NCBI RefSeq assembly: GCF_002940205.1
Contig: NZ_MDSK01000032.1
Location: 1-52,571 of the forward strand
Direction: 5' to 3'
DNA length: 52,571 nucleotides
Source: Xanthomonas arboricola pv. guizotiae
Lineage (GTDB): Bacteria > Pseudomonadota > Gammaproteobacteria > Xanthomonadales > Xanthomonadaceae
Position 1 is the first letter of the stretch. Each line of letters starts with the position of its first letter. The position numbers and the translations under genes were made by a program. The notes below the pieces were generated by a model. That model saw only the letters and a program-made list of their open reading frames with translations. It searched no databases and was not told the DNA's origin. Below are positions 10,235-19,625 of the stretch, one piece after another.

Positions 10235-12919
10235 TTAGAACCTGTACGTCGCTTCGAGCTGATAACGGCGACCGAACACCTGATAGCCGCCGTCGTCCTG
10301 GTTGGCCAGACGGTTGGGCTTGTTGTCGGTGTAGGCGCGCAGCGGTTCGTTGGTGAGGTTGCCGGCCTGGAAGCGGAAACCGAGCTGCTTGCTGTACTGC
10401 CAGTTCAGGCTCAGATCCACCGTGCCTTCGCTCTGCAACCGTGCCAGCCGCGCCGCATTCCAGCCGTACACCACGGTGTAGGGGCTGTGGTACTTGTAGC
10501 CCACGCGCGCTTCGAAGCTGCCGTTGCTGTACCACAGGTCGAAGGTGCCGGTCTTGCGTGCCAGCCCGCTCAGCGGCAGCGGGTTGTCTTCCGGCGAGAA
10601 TTCCTTGAGGTTGGAATCGACCAGCGAGAAGTTGGAGTAGACGCCGAAGTTTTCCATGTGCGGGATGAAGTAGAACGGCGTCTGGAAGGTGAGTTCCACA
10701 CCGTTGATATGCCCGCCGCCGCCATTGAACGGCGCGCTGACCAGGTAATCCAGGCCGTTGATCACCTCACGGTCGGTGCGGTAGCCGATGCTGGAATCCA
10801 CTTCCTTGCGATACACCGCAATCGCCGCCAGCGCTTCCTTGTGGAAGTACCACTCGTAGGACAGGTCGACCTGGGTGGCCTTGAACGGATCCAGCTGCGG
10901 GTTGCCGCCGCTGCCGGTGAGCTGGCCGACGGTGACGTTGGGGTCGTCCAGGCGCCGGCCGGTGCGCAACTCGTCCAGCGGCGGACGTGCGATGACCTTG
11001 GCCACCGCAAAACGCAGGATGCGTTGATCGTCGATCAGGAAGTTGACGGTGGCGCTGGGCAACACGTCGGTGTATTCCTTGCTGTCGCTGCTGGCCTGCA
11101 CGGTGGTGCCGACCGAATCGAAGCCGTCGCTGGTGGTCTTGGTGTTGACCAGGCGCACGCCGATATTGCCGGTGACATCGGTGCCGAACAGCTGCGAGCT
11201 GAACACCGCCTTGGCGAAGGCTTCGCGCACGTCCTCCTTGACGTTCCAGTGGTCGAGCAACTGTTCGTCGAGCGTGGCCGGGTCGAAACCGCCGAAGCCG
11301 ATCTCGGCGATGGCATCCATGTTGCCGCCGGTCAGCGTGGGCACGTTCAAGTCCGGCATGGTGACCGGATAGATCAGGCCTTGGTACGCCGAGATCGGCT
11401 GGTCGTAACCGGACTGGTTGCTGATGAAGCGGCGGTTCTGCTTCTCGCGGCGTGCGGCGCGTGCGCCGAATTCCAGTGAGGTGAACGCCGCGGCATCGAC
11501 CGGGCGGCTGGCGTTGAGCGCCAGCGCGGCGATCTTGTCGCGCAGCCCCTGCGGCTCGGTCTGGCCGGCGATGCCCCACTCGGGCGTGTCCGAGCTGGTG
11601 CTGATGGTGGGGGTGACGCTGCGGCGGAAATCGAACGAGACGGTGTCCGGGTTGCTGCCGAAGCGCACCGCCTGCCAGGTGTTGTCGCGCTTGGCCTGCG
11701 AGAACGACAGGTCACTGCCCAGCGTCCACACATCGCCGCTCCACTTGGCGTTGAGGCCGCCGGCGGTGAGCGTCTTGACCTCGTTGTAGTGGCTGACCAC
11801 ATGGTCGACCTGCAGGTTCGAGTTGGCCAGCGTGCCGGCCACCACGTCGCCATCGACGATGGTGTAGGACGAGCCCGGCGTGGTGTACGGATTGGCGCCG
11901 GTCGAGAAGGTGCTGTAGGCCAGGCCGTTGAACCAGTTCTGCAACTGGTCCTCGTCGATCTCGATACGCGAATACAGGCCGTCGAACTTCAATTCGAAGT
12001 TGCCCGAGCGCCATTGCACCGTGCCCATCGCACCGGTGCGGGTTTGCTCGGTCAGCTTGAGCTGGTCGGCCGCGCCGAACGGGGTCGGGTCCACGCGGCC
12101 GTCGCCATCCACATCGCGCGAGGTGGTGGCATCGGTATAGCCCCAGCTGCCGATCGAGGAGTTGGAGTTCTTCTGCTTCTGGTAGGTGGCGCCGAGTGCA
12201 ACCGCGAGGTTGTCGTTGATGTGGTGCACCCAGCTGGCACCGAAGCGGCTGCCCCACGGGGAATAGCCGTCCACGTCCTTGGCGTGGTCGTAGAACACCG
12301 GGCCGGCGGTGCCGACAAAGCCCGGGCCGGTGTAGTCCAGCGGGCTGATGGTGGAGATGTCCACCGTCGCGGCAAGGCCGCCGGCGACCAGGTCCGCCGA
12401 CTGGGTCTTGTAGACCTTGACGGTGGAGACGATCTCGGTGGGAAACACTTCCCAGCGCACTGCGCGATTGGGCTCGGAGGAGGCGATTTCGCGCCCGTTG
12501 ACGGTGCCCATGGTCATGCGCGGGCCAAGGCCACGCACGGTCGCCAGGCTCTCGTTGCCGCGGTCGCGGGTGCCGTTGACGCCGGGCAGGCGCACCAGCG
12601 CTTCGGCCACGGTGACGTTGGGCATCTGGCCCATGTTGTCGGCAGAGATCACTTCCATGACGTGATCGGACATCTGCTTGGCCTGCACCGCCTGGTTCAG
12701 GCTGGCGCGCTGGCCGATCACGGTGATGTTGTCGAGCGTGACCGGCGGCGCAGCACTGGTGGTGGCGTCAGTGGCCGGCGGCGCGGCAGGCGCGCTGTCC
12801 TGTGCCTGCGCACTGAACGCGGTGGCCAGCACGCAGGCGATGGTGGTGCAGAGGACGTCGCGCACGGGGGTGCGGCGCAGGCGCCGGCTGGCCGGGTGGC
12901 CGGTGTGGTGAACGGGCAT
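10235..12919 (-). CDS. TonB-dependent outer-membrane receptor of the galactan locus
   Basis: TonB-dependent receptors import ligands through the outer membrane using TonB-ExbBD energy. A signal peptide (about 1-40, ending SAQA) is followed by a linker and a TonB-box/plug start near VTLDNITVIGQRASL, a plug domain (NMGQMPNVTVAEALVRLPGV, VRGLGPRMTMGTVNGRE) and a beta-barrel closing with the terminal aromatic YRF typical of outer-membrane barrels. Length 894 aa. GGGAGGG precedes the ATG. The two downstream genes encode galactanase and a GH2 enzyme, so the likely cargo is galacto-oligosaccharides. The locus resembles Xanthomonas carbohydrate-utilisation (CUT) loci. Confidence 0.94.
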   Translation of the reverse strand: MPVHHTGHPASRRLRRTPVRDVLCTTIACVLATAFSAQAQDSAPAAPPATDATTSAAPPVTLDNITVIGQRASLNQAVQAKQMSDHVMEVISADNMGQMPNVTVAEALVRLPGVNGTRDRGNESLATVRGLGPRMTMGTVNGREIASSEPNRAVRWEVFPTEIVSTVKVYKTQSADLVAGGLAATVDISTISPLDYTGPGFVGTAGPVFYDHAKDVDGYSPWGSRFGASWVHHINDNLAVALGATYQKQKNSNSSIGSWGYTDATTSRDVDGDGRVDPTPFGAADQLKLTEQTRTGAMGTVQWRSGNFELKFDGLYSRIEIDEDQLQNWFNGLAYSTFSTGANPYTTPGSSYTIVDGDVVAGTLANSNLQVDHVVSHYNEVKTLTAGGLNAKWSGDVWTLGSDLSFSQAKRDNTWQAVRFGSNPDTVSFDFRRSVTPTISTSSDTPEWGIAGQTEPQGLRDKIAALALNASRPVDAAAFTSLEFGARAARREKQNRRFISNQSGYDQPISAYQGLIYPVTMPDLNVPTLTGGNMDAIAEIGFGGFDPATLDEQLLDHWNVKEDVREAFAKAVFSSQLFGTDVTGNIGVRLVNTKTTSDGFDSVGTTVQASSDSKEYTDVLPSATVNFLIDDQRILRFAVAKVIARPPLDELRTGRRLDDPNVTVGQLTGSGGNPQLDPFKATQVDLSYEWYFHKEALAAIAVYRKEVDSSIGYRTDREVINGLDYLVSAPFNGGGGHINGVELTFQTPFYFIPHMENFGVYSNFSLVDSNLKEFSPEDNPLPLSGLARKTGTFDLWYSNGSFEARVGYKYHSPYTVVYGWNAARLARLQSEGTVDLSLNWQYSKQLGFRFQAGNLTNEPLRAYTDNKPNRLANQDDGGYQVFGRRYQLEATYRF

Positions 12920-13281
12920 CGTTTGATCCCTCCCAGGACAAAGTTACCGAATGAAATAGTGGCCGCTGGTGCGGCGCTGTGGCGCGGCTGCGCGTTGGCG
13001 TGTCCAACGCGGGCATGGCGGTTGCTGCGGTGTGGAGCTGGTTGATCGTTTGCGTGACGCTGCGGCGATGGTCGATCGCCTTGACGTCCCCCTGTCCTGC
13101 ATGTGTCCGCTTCAGGGTAGAAGCGCAAGCCATTCCATTCCAATGAAGCATTTTGCGGGAGCTATCTCGCGTTGGAATGCTGCAGTGCAGCGGTAGCGTC
13201 TGCCTGGTCACAGTTGCGGCGTGAGTTGCGTGTACCGTGAAACACGGTTGCCTGGTCGACGCGACGGAACCGGGTCTCGGC
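12920..13281. other. 362-base intergenic region with no gene seen
   Basis: It separates the TonB receptor start from the 3' end of the ScfR-type regulator, both on the minus strand. It should contain the promoter of the receptor-galactanase-GH2 operon. I find no convincing T-run terminator for the operon promoter side and no palindrome I can assign to a LacI-type regulator. Confidence 0.5.
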
Positions 13282-14667
13282 CTAGCGCGCGTTGGCAGAT
13301 AACCGGGGCAATGCCGGAAAGGCGCGCTGCACGCAGTCGTTGCGTTCGCAGGTCAGGCAGCCGGGGCCGATCGGCACCGCATCGTCCACCGCGTCCAGGT
13401 CCCAGCCGCGCGCATACACCAGTTGATCGGCATGGCGCAGGTCGCAGCCCATCGCCAACGCAAAGGTCTTGCGCGGGCGGCCGTAGCCCGGCGCGCCGCT
13501 GCTGACCTGGCGCGCCAGCCAGAAGTAGCGCCGGCCATCGGGCATGCGCGCGATCTGGGTCAGGATGCGGTCGGGCTGGTTGAAGGCCTCATAGACGATC
13601 CACAGCGGGCAGGCGCCGCCGACATGCGAGAAGTGGAAGTCGGTGGCCGAGTGCCGCTTGGACACATTGCCGGCACGATCGACCCGCATGAAGAAGATCG
13701 GCAGCCCGGCCGCGCCGCGCCGCTGCAAGGTGCTGAGCCGGTGGCAGACCGCCTCGAAGCCGACGCCGAAGCGATCGGCCAGCCATTCGATGTCGTAGCG
13801 CGAGCGCTGGGCGCTGCGCAGGAATTGGCCATACGGCATCACCAGCGCGCCGGCGAAATAGTTCGACAGCCCGATCCGCGACAACGCGATACGCTCGGCA
13901 TCTTCGAAGCCGGCATCGGCGATGCGTGCGTCGAGCAAGGGCGCGCATTCCAGCAAGGCCAGTTGCGCGGCCATCTGGAAGGCCTGCTGGCCGGGGCGCA
14001 GATGCGCGGGCAGCCACAGCACGCGCGCCTGCGTATCCACGCTGCGCTTGTCGCTGTGCAGATCCGGCGCATCCTGCACCAGCAGGCCGTGGCGATCGGC
14101 CAGGCGTTGGCGCAGCCGCAGCGGCAGGTTGTCCGAGGTCAGGCCGAGTTCGGCATACAGCGCTTCGGCGCGCTCATCCAGTTCCGGCAGATAGTTGTGC
14201 GCGCGGTTGAAGTAATCGCGCACCTGCTCGCCCGGCGACAGCGAGGGCAGTGCGGCGTGGTCGGCGCCGATCTGTATTTCCAGTGCGGCGGTGCGTTCGA
14301 GCAGGTGCTGGTGGGCGCGGTGCAGGTCCAGCAGGGCCTGGGCCACCTGCGGCAGGTTGCCGGTGAGCACGCGCAGCTCGGCGGCCGACAGGCTGTGGCC
14401 CAGGCTGCGCAGCGATTCGTCCAGCGGCTCGACCAACGCGGCCGGGTCGTCCAGGTCTAGCAGGCCGTCCAGGTCGCCCAGCGCGGCCTTGAGCCGCTGC
14501 TGGATTGCCAGGGTCAGGGGGCGCTGGTTGCGCTCGATCTGGTTGAGGTAGCTCGGCGACAGCCCGAGCCGGCGCGCCAGCTCCGCCTGGGTCAGGCCGT
14601 GGCGCTGGCGCAGCCGCTGCAGGCGCAGGCCGAGCTGGTGGCGGAGCGGGAGTTGCGACTGGGGCAT
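13282..14667 (-). CDS. XRE-family regulator of the short-chain fatty-acyl (ScfR/RamB/PrpR-like) type
   Basis: These regulators control propionate, acetate or branched-chain acyl-CoA metabolism. Residues about 10-60 form the XRE helix-turn-helix (LTQAELARRLGLSPSYLNQIER). The long middle and C-terminal part matches the ligand-binding plus DUF2083-like region, with cysteines in GCDLRH and in CLTCERNDC that could hold an iron-sulfur cluster, as reported for mycobacterial PrpR. ATG 14667 is preferred over the TTG at 14682 that extends the frame by five residues. It is divergent from the valine operon, so direct control of that operon is the obvious inference; a TTTGC/GCAAA inverted repeat overlaps its own start. 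Confidence 0.88.
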   Translation of the reverse strand: MPQSQLPLRHQLGLRLQRLRQRHGLTQAELARRLGLSPSYLNQIERNQRPLTLAIQQRLKAALGDLDGLLDLDDPAALVEPLDESLRSLGHSLSAAELRVLTGNLPQVAQALLDLHRAHQHLLERTAALEIQIGADHAALPSLSPGEQVRDYFNRAHNYLPELDERAEALYAELGLTSDNLPLRLRQRLADRHGLLVQDAPDLHSDKRSVDTQARVLWLPAHLRPGQQAFQMAAQLALLECAPLLDARIADAGFEDAERIALSRIGLSNYFAGALVMPYGQFLRSAQRSRYDIEWLADRFGVGFEAVCHRLSTLQRRGAAGLPIFFMRVDRAGNVSKRHSATDFHFSHVGGACPLWIVYEAFNQPDRILTQIARMPDGRRYFWLARQVSSGAPGYGRPRKTFALAMGCDLRHADQLVYARGWDLDAVDDAVPIGPGCLTCERNDCVQRAFPALPRLSANAR

Positions 14668-14683
14668 TTGCAAGATTCGCAAA
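14667..14683. promoter_or_regulatory. Candidate operator: TTTGC-N7-GCAAA inverted repeat
   Basis: The arms TTTGC and GCAAA are separated by 7 bases, and the site overlaps the start codon region of the ScfR-type gene. TTTGCAA/TTCGCAAA half-sites resemble the TTTGCAAA-type motifs described for RamB/PrpR regulators. Its position would suit autorepression. Confidence 0.4.
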
Positions 14684-14741
14684 ATAGTGGCGGCAGCTTA
14701 GCGCGATTAAGCAGTCTCGGGCTGGGAATGCCAGGTCGCGG

Positions 14742-14756
14742 TGCGAACAATGCGAA
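14742..14756 (+). promoter_or_regulatory. Candidate activator/repressor site: direct repeat TGCGAA-N3-TGCGAA
   Basis: Two TGCGAA words, 9 bases apart, lie 35 bases before the mmsA start. TTCGCA, the complement of TGCGAA, is also part of the inverted repeat at 14667-14683, so the 124-base divergent region carries at least three copies of one half-site. This fits control of both promoters by the adjacent ScfR-type regulator. Confidence 0.35.
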
Positions 14757-14790
14757 GTATCTGTAGCAACCTTCTGCGAGCGACCCTGCA

Positions 14791-16296
14791 ATGAGTGATT
14801 CCGTCCCGCGCGTTTCCCTGTTGATCGACGGCCAGTTCGTCACCTCCGCCAGCACCCATTGGCAGGACGTGGTCAACCCGGCCGATCAGTCGGTGCTGGC
14901 ACAGGTGCCGTTCGCCACCAGCGGCGAAGTGGACGCGGCGGTGGCGGCGGCCAGCCAGGCCTTCGTGAGTTGGCGCAAGACCCCGATCGGCACGCGTGCG
15001 CGCATCTTCCTCAAATACCAGCAGCTGATCCGCGAACACATGCCCGAACTGGCTGCGCTGCTCAGCGCCGAGCAGGGCAAGACCCTGGCCGATGCCGAAG
15101 GCGATGTGTTCCGTGGGCTGGAAGTGGTGGAGCACGCTGCGGCGATCGGCAACCTGCAACTGGGCGAGCTGGCCAACAACGTCGCCAACGGCGTGGATAC
15201 CTACAGCCTGCTGCAGCCGCTGGGTGTGTGCGCGGGCATCACCCCGTTCAACTTCCCGGCGATGATTCCGCTGTGGATGTTCCCGATGGCGATCGCCACC
15301 GGCAACACCTTTGTGCTCAAGCCTTCCGAGCAGGACCCGATGGTGACCATGCGGCTGGTGGAACTGGCGCTGGAGGCGGGCATTCCCAAGGGCGTGCTCA
15401 ATGTCGTGCACGGTGGCGAAGACGTGGTCAACGCCTTGTGCGACCACCCGGACATCAAGGCGCTGTCGTTTGTTGGCTCGACCAGGGTCGGCACGCACGT
15501 CTATCGGCGCGCCTCGCTGGCCGGCAAGCGCGTGCAATGCATGATGGGTGCGAAAAATCATGCCGTGGTGCTGCCGGACGCCAATCAGGAGCAGACGCTC
15601 AATGCGATGGTCGGCGCCGCCTTCGGTGCGGCCGGCCAGCGCTGCATGGCGGCATCCACGCTGGTGCTGGTGGGCGAGGCGCGGCAATGGGTTCCGGCGC
15701 TGGTGGCCAAGGCGAAGGGCCTGACCCTGGGCGCGGGCAATGCGCCGGGCACCGAGGTCGGGCCGCTGATCTCCTGCGCGGCGCGCGCGCGCGTGGAAGG
15801 GCTGATCGCCTCCGGCGTCGAGCAGGGCGCCACATTGGAGCTGGATGGGCGCGCACCCAGCGTGCCTGGCTTCGAGCAGGGCAACTTCGTCGGCCCGACG
15901 ATCTTCTCCGGGGTGAGGCCGGGCATGCGCATCTACGACGAGGAAATCTTCGGCCCGGTGCTGGTGATCCTGGAGGCGGCCACGCTGGACGAGGCCATCG
16001 CCCTGGTCAATGCCAACCCCAATGGCAATGGCACCGCCTTGTTCACCCAGTCCGGAGCGGCGGCGCGGCGTTTTCAGGAAGACATCGACGTGGGCCAGGT
16101 CGGCATCAACGTACCGATCCCGGTGCCGGTGCCGCTGTTCTCGTTCACCGGATCGCGTGCCTCCAAGCTCGGCGACCTGGGCCCGTACGGCAAGCAGGTG
16201 GTGATGTTCTACACCCAGACCAAGACCGTGACCGCGCGCTGGTTCGACGACCAAACGCTGGGCCACGGCGTCAACACCACCATTTCCCTCAAATGA
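14791..16296 (+). CDS. mmsA: Methylmalonate-semialdehyde dehydrogenase (CoA-acylating)
   Basis: MmsA oxidises methylmalonate semialdehyde to propionyl-CoA with NAD and CoA and release of CO2; it is the last step of distal valine breakdown and also serves myo-inositol breakdown. The 501-residue protein is an aldehyde dehydrogenase fold with [15 protein letters not shown], the NAD-binding FVGSTRVG and the catalytic Cys in [11 protein letters not shown]. It lacks the Glu general base environment of hydrolytic ALDHs, as expected for the acylating type. It is the first gene of a five-gene operon, 10 bases before the acyl-CoA dehydrogenase. Confidence 0.95.
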   Translation: MSDSVPRVSLLIDGQFVTSASTHWQDVVNPADQSVLAQVPFATSGEVDAAVAAASQAFVSWRKTPIGTRARIFLKYQQLIREHMPELAALLSAEQGKTLADAEGDVFRGLEVVEHAAAIGNLQLGELANNVANGVDTYSLLQPLGVCAGITPFNFPAMIPLWMFPMAIATGNTFVLKPSEQDPMVTMRLVELALEAGIPKGVLNVVHGGEDVVNALCDHPDIKALSFVGSTRVGTHVYRRASLAGKRVQCMMGAKNHAVVLPDANQEQTLNAMVGAAFGAAGQRCMAASTLVLVGEARQWVPALVAKAKGLTLGAGNAPGTEVGPLISCAARARVEGLIASGVEQGATLELDGRAPSVPGFEQGNFVGPTIFSGVRPGMRIYDEEIFGPVLVILEAATLDEAIALVNANPNGNGTALFTQSGAAARRFQEDIDVGQVGINVPIPVPVPLFSFTGSRASKLGDLGPYGKQVVMFYTQTKTVTARWFDDQTLGHGVNTTISLK

Positions 16297-16306
16297 CCTG
16301 ACCGCC

Positions 16307-17488
16307 ATGAATGCAGCCATCCAGCTACACGCCAATACGGCCGATTTGAATGACGAGCAGGAAGCCTTCCGCGCTGCCGCGCGCGACTTTGCCGACAAGG
16401 AACTTGCACCGCACGCCGCGCACTGGGATGCGCAAAGCCACTTCCCGCGCGAGGCCATCGCCAAGGCGGCCGAGCTGGGGTTCTGCGGCCTGTACACCGA
16501 TGAGGGCGTGGGCGGCCTGGGCATGCGCCGGCTCGATGCCGCGGTGGTGTTCGAGGAACTGGCCACCGTCGATCCATCCACCTCGGCGTTCATCAGCATC
16601 CACAACATGGCCACCTGGTTGATCGCCAGCTACGGCAGCGACGCGGTGCGCGCGCAGTGGGGCGAGGCGATGACCAGCGGCGCCAGGCTGGGCTCGTACT
16701 GCCTGACCGAACCGGGTGCCGGCTCGGACGCGGCCTCGCTCAAGACGCGCGCGCAGCGCGATGGCGACAGTTACCTGCTCAACGGCAGCAAGGCCTTCAT
16801 TTCCGGTGCGGGCGCCACCGACGTGCTGGTGGTCATGGCCCGCACCGGCGACGACGGTGCGCGCGGCATCAGCGCCTTCGTGGTGCCCGCCGATGCGCCC
16901 GGCATCGGCTACGGCCGCAAGGAAGAAAAGATGGGCTGGAACAGCCAGCCCACGCGCGGGGTGAGTTTCGAGAACGTGCGCATTCCGGCCGGCAATCTGC
17001 TGGGCAAGGAAGGCGAAGGCTTCAAGATGGCGATGAAGGCGCTGGACGGCGGCCGCATCAATATCGCCGCCTGTTCGTTGGGAGCGGCGCAAGGCGCGCT
17101 GGACGCCGCCCGCCGCTACATGGGCGAGCGCCGGCAGTTCGGCAAGAAGCTGGCCGATTTCCAGGCGCTGCAGTTCAAACTGGCCGACATGGCCACGCAA
17201 CTGGTGGCCGCGCGGCAGATGGTGCACACCGCTGCGCGCAAGCTCGATGCCGGCAGCCACGATGCCACCGTGTGGTGTGCGATGGCCAAGCGCTTCGCCA
17301 CCGATGCCGGCTTTGCGATCTGCGACGATGCCTTGCAGATCCACGGCGGCTACGGCTATATCCGCGAATATCCGATCGAGCGCCTGCTGCGCGACAGCCG
17401 CGTGCACCGCATCCTGGAAGGCACCAACGAGGTGATGCGCATGATCATTGCGCGCCACCTGCTCAACGGCGAGGAGGAGCTGCGATGA
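16307..17488 (+). CDS. Acyl-CoA dehydrogenase, probably isobutyryl-CoA dehydrogenase
   Basis: This FAD enzyme would oxidise isobutyryl-CoA to methacrylyl-CoA and pass electrons to ETF. The 393-residue protein has the family signatures CLTEPGAGSDAASLKT (about 130) and QIHGGYGYIREYPIERLLRD (about 340-360); the catalytic Glu is expected in ILEGTNEVMRMI near the C-terminus. Substrate preference is inferred from operon position between mmsA and an enoyl-CoA hydratase rather than from a substrate-specific residue. Its stop overlaps the next ATG (ATGA). Confidence 0.92.
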   Translation: MNAAIQLHANTADLNDEQEAFRAAARDFADKELAPHAAHWDAQSHFPREAIAKAAELGFCGLYTDEGVGGLGMRRLDAAVVFEELATVDPSTSAFISIHNMATWLIASYGSDAVRAQWGEAMTSGARLGSYCLTEPGAGSDAASLKTRAQRDGDSYLLNGSKAFISGAGATDVLVVMARTGDDGARGISAFVVPADAPGIGYGRKEEKMGWNSQPTRGVSFENVRIPAGNLLGKEGEGFKMAMKALDGGRINIAACSLGAAQGALDAARRYMGERRQFGKKLADFQALQFKLADMATQLVAARQMVHTAARKLDAGSHDATVWCAMAKRFATDAGFAICDDALQIHGGYGYIREYPIERLLRDSRVHRILEGTNEVMRMIIARHLLNGEEELR

Positions 17489-18282
17489 GCGATTGGGCAA
17501 CGCGCACGCACACCGGCTTGCAGGTCGAACGCGATGGCCATGTCGCCATCGTCACCCTGCGCAATCTGCCGGCCAACACCTGGACCGTGCACAGCCTTGC
17601 AGCCTTGCGCGATCTGGTCCGCGCGCTGGATGCGGACCGCAGCATCTACGCGCTGGTGATCACCGGCGAGGGCGAGAAGTTCTTCAGTGCCGGCGCCGAT
17701 CTCAAGCAGTTTGCCGATGGCGACAAGGCTGCTGCACGGGAGGCCGCGCGGCGCTTCGGCGAAGCTTTCGAAGCCTTGAGTGCGTTTCGCGGCGTGTCGA
17801 TCGCCGCCATCAATGGCTATGCGATGGGCGGCGGCCTGGAATGCGCGCTGGCCTGCGACCTGCGCATTGCCGAACAACACGCGCAACTGGCCTTGCCGGA
17901 AGCCAGCGTCGGCCTGTTGCCGTGCGCCGGTGGCACCCAGAACCTGCCACGCCTGGTCGGCGAGGGCTGGGCCAAGCGCATGATCCTGCTCGGCGAGCGT
18001 CTGGATGCCGCCACCGCGCACCACATCCGCCTGGTGGAGGAGGTGGTCGGCACGGGCGAGTCACGTGCGCAGGCCAGTGCCTGGGCACAGCGCGCCGGCA
18101 AGCAGAGTCCGGCCAGCGTGGCAGCGTGCAAGCGCCTGGTGCAGTCCACCCGCCACGGCACGCATGCCGCCGCGCTGGTGGCAGAGCGCGAAGCCTTCGT
18201 CGACCTGTTCGAGCAGGCCGATCAGGCCGAGGGAGTGGCGGCCTTTCTCGAGAAGCGCGCACCGCAGTGGAGCAATGGCTGA
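17485..18282 (+). CDS. Enoyl-CoA hydratase (crotonase family)
   Basis: In this operon it would hydrate methacrylyl-CoA to 3-hydroxyisobutyryl-CoA. The protein of 265 residues shows the oxyanion-hole segments FFSAGADLKQF and GYAMGGGLECALACD, with catalytic glutamates in GGGLECA and LPEASVGLLP. GAGGAG precedes the ATG, which overlaps the stop of the dehydrogenase gene. Its own stop overlaps the next start (TGATG). Such chained overlaps imply that the valine enzymes are made in coupled amounts. Confidence 0.92.
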   Translation: MSDWATRTHTGLQVERDGHVAIVTLRNLPANTWTVHSLAALRDLVRALDADRSIYALVITGEGEKFFSAGADLKQFADGDKAAAREAARRFGEAFEALSAFRGVSIAAINGYAMGGGLECALACDLRIAEQHAQLALPEASVGLLPCAGGTQNLPRLVGEGWAKRMILLGERLDAATAHHIRLVEEVVGTGESRAQASAWAQRAGKQSPASVAACKRLVQSTRHGTHAAALVAEREAFVDLFEQADQAEGVAAFLEKRAPQWSNG

Positions 18283-19454
18283 TGCTGGATGTGAGCCCCC
18301 CCGAAGAAGCTCCGGTGCTGTTCGGACAACGCGACTGCGCCGACGGGCATCGCATCGGCATCGCCATCTTGAACGCGCCCAGGACGCTCAACGGCCTGTC
18401 CCTGCAGATGACGCGCCTGCTGGATGCGCAACTGCGCGTCTGGGCCGACGATGCGCGGATTGCCTGCGTGGTGCTGCGTGGCGCAGGCGAGAAGGCGTTC
18501 TGCGCGGGCGGCGATCTGCATGGTCTGTACCAGAGCATGCGCGCGCATCGCGAGGCGGTGCCGGATCTGCAGGAACGTCGCGCGCGCCCACAAGGCAACG
18601 CGCACGCCGCTGCGTTCTTCGAAGAGGAATACCGGCTCGACCATCGTATTCACACCTACCCGAAGCCGCTGCTGTGCTGGGGCCACGGCATCGTCATGGG
18701 CGGCGGTATCGGCTTGATGTCCGGCGCCAGCCATCGCGTGGTCACCGAGCGCTCGCGCCTGGCGATGCCGGAGATCAGTGTCGGCCTGTTTCCCGACGTG
18801 GGTGGCAGCCGGTTGTTGCGCCGCGTGCCGCGCGGCGCCGGATTGTTTCTGGCACTGACCGGCGCGCCGCTGGACGCCAGCGATGCCATCTATGCCGGGC
18901 TTGCGGATGTGCGCCTGGAGCATGCGCAATACGCGGCAGTGCTGGGCGCCCTGGACGCGCATGCCTGGACAGGCGATGCAGACGAGGATCGCGCCCAGCT
19001 CGGCGCGTTCCTGCACGGGATTGCGCAACCGCTGGAGCCGGGCCCGCTGCAGGTGCATGCGGCGCTGATCGCGCAATTGGTGGCAGGCCAGACGCTGCAG
19101 GAGGTGGTCGCCGCAATCCTGGCACTGCACAGCGAAGATGCCTGGCTGCAGGCCGCGCGTGCAACGCTGGCAGCCGGCGCGCCCGGCTCGGCGCGCCTGG
19201 CCTGGGAACTGCAACGTCACCCGGGCACCGGCACGCTGGCCGACACCTTTCGCACCGAGTACGGGGTGGCGCTGCATGCCGCCGCCCATGGCGACTTCGC
19301 CGAAGGCATTCGCGCGCTGTTGATCGACAAGGACCGCATGCCGCAGTGGCAGCCTGCCGCGCTCGAACAGGCCGATGCGCAATGGGCGGCTGCATTCCTG
19401 CAATCGCCCTGGCCGCCCGCACGGCATCCGCTTGCCGATCTTGGTGCAGGTTGA
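18282..19454 (+). CDS. 3-hydroxyisobutyryl-CoA hydrolase (HIBCH-like crotonase)
   Basis: HIBCH releases 3-hydroxyisobutyrate from its CoA ester, guarding against build-up of toxic methacrylyl-CoA. The 390-residue length, longer than a hydratase, and the segments KAFCAGGDLHGLYQSM, GIVMGGGIGLMSGASHR, PEISVGLFPDVGGSRLL and the C-terminal GIRALLIDKDRMPQW are characteristic of the HIBCH subgroup. The start ATG shares its A with the preceding stop. A gap of 171 bases separates it from mmsB, still in the same direction. Confidence 0.92.
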   Translation: MLDVSPPEEAPVLFGQRDCADGHRIGIAILNAPRTLNGLSLQMTRLLDAQLRVWADDARIACVVLRGAGEKAFCAGGDLHGLYQSMRAHREAVPDLQERRARPQGNAHAAAFFEEEYRLDHRIHTYPKPLLCWGHGIVMGGGIGLMSGASHRVVTERSRLAMPEISVGLFPDVGGSRLLRRVPRGAGLFLALTGAPLDASDAIYAGLADVRLEHAQYAAVLGALDAHAWTGDADEDRAQLGAFLHGIAQPLEPGPLQVHAALIAQLVAGQTLQEVVAAILALHSEDAWLQAARATLAAGAPGSARLAWELQRHPGTGTLADTFRTEYGVALHAAAHGDFAEGIRALLIDKDRMPQWQPAALEQADAQWAAAFLQSPWPPARHPLADLGAG

Positions 19455-19625
19455 GTCGCTGACACGGGAGTGCAAACGGTCGACGGATGCGGACGATGAG
19501 CAGCATCCGCAGTGCAGGACCGAGGGACGCCACTGCGCCCGTTTGCCGCACTGCGCCGCGGCCGGGCACACCATTCAACGGCCGCGCCAGTCGGTGATGG
19601 CCGCCCAACCCTGGAAAACCACACC

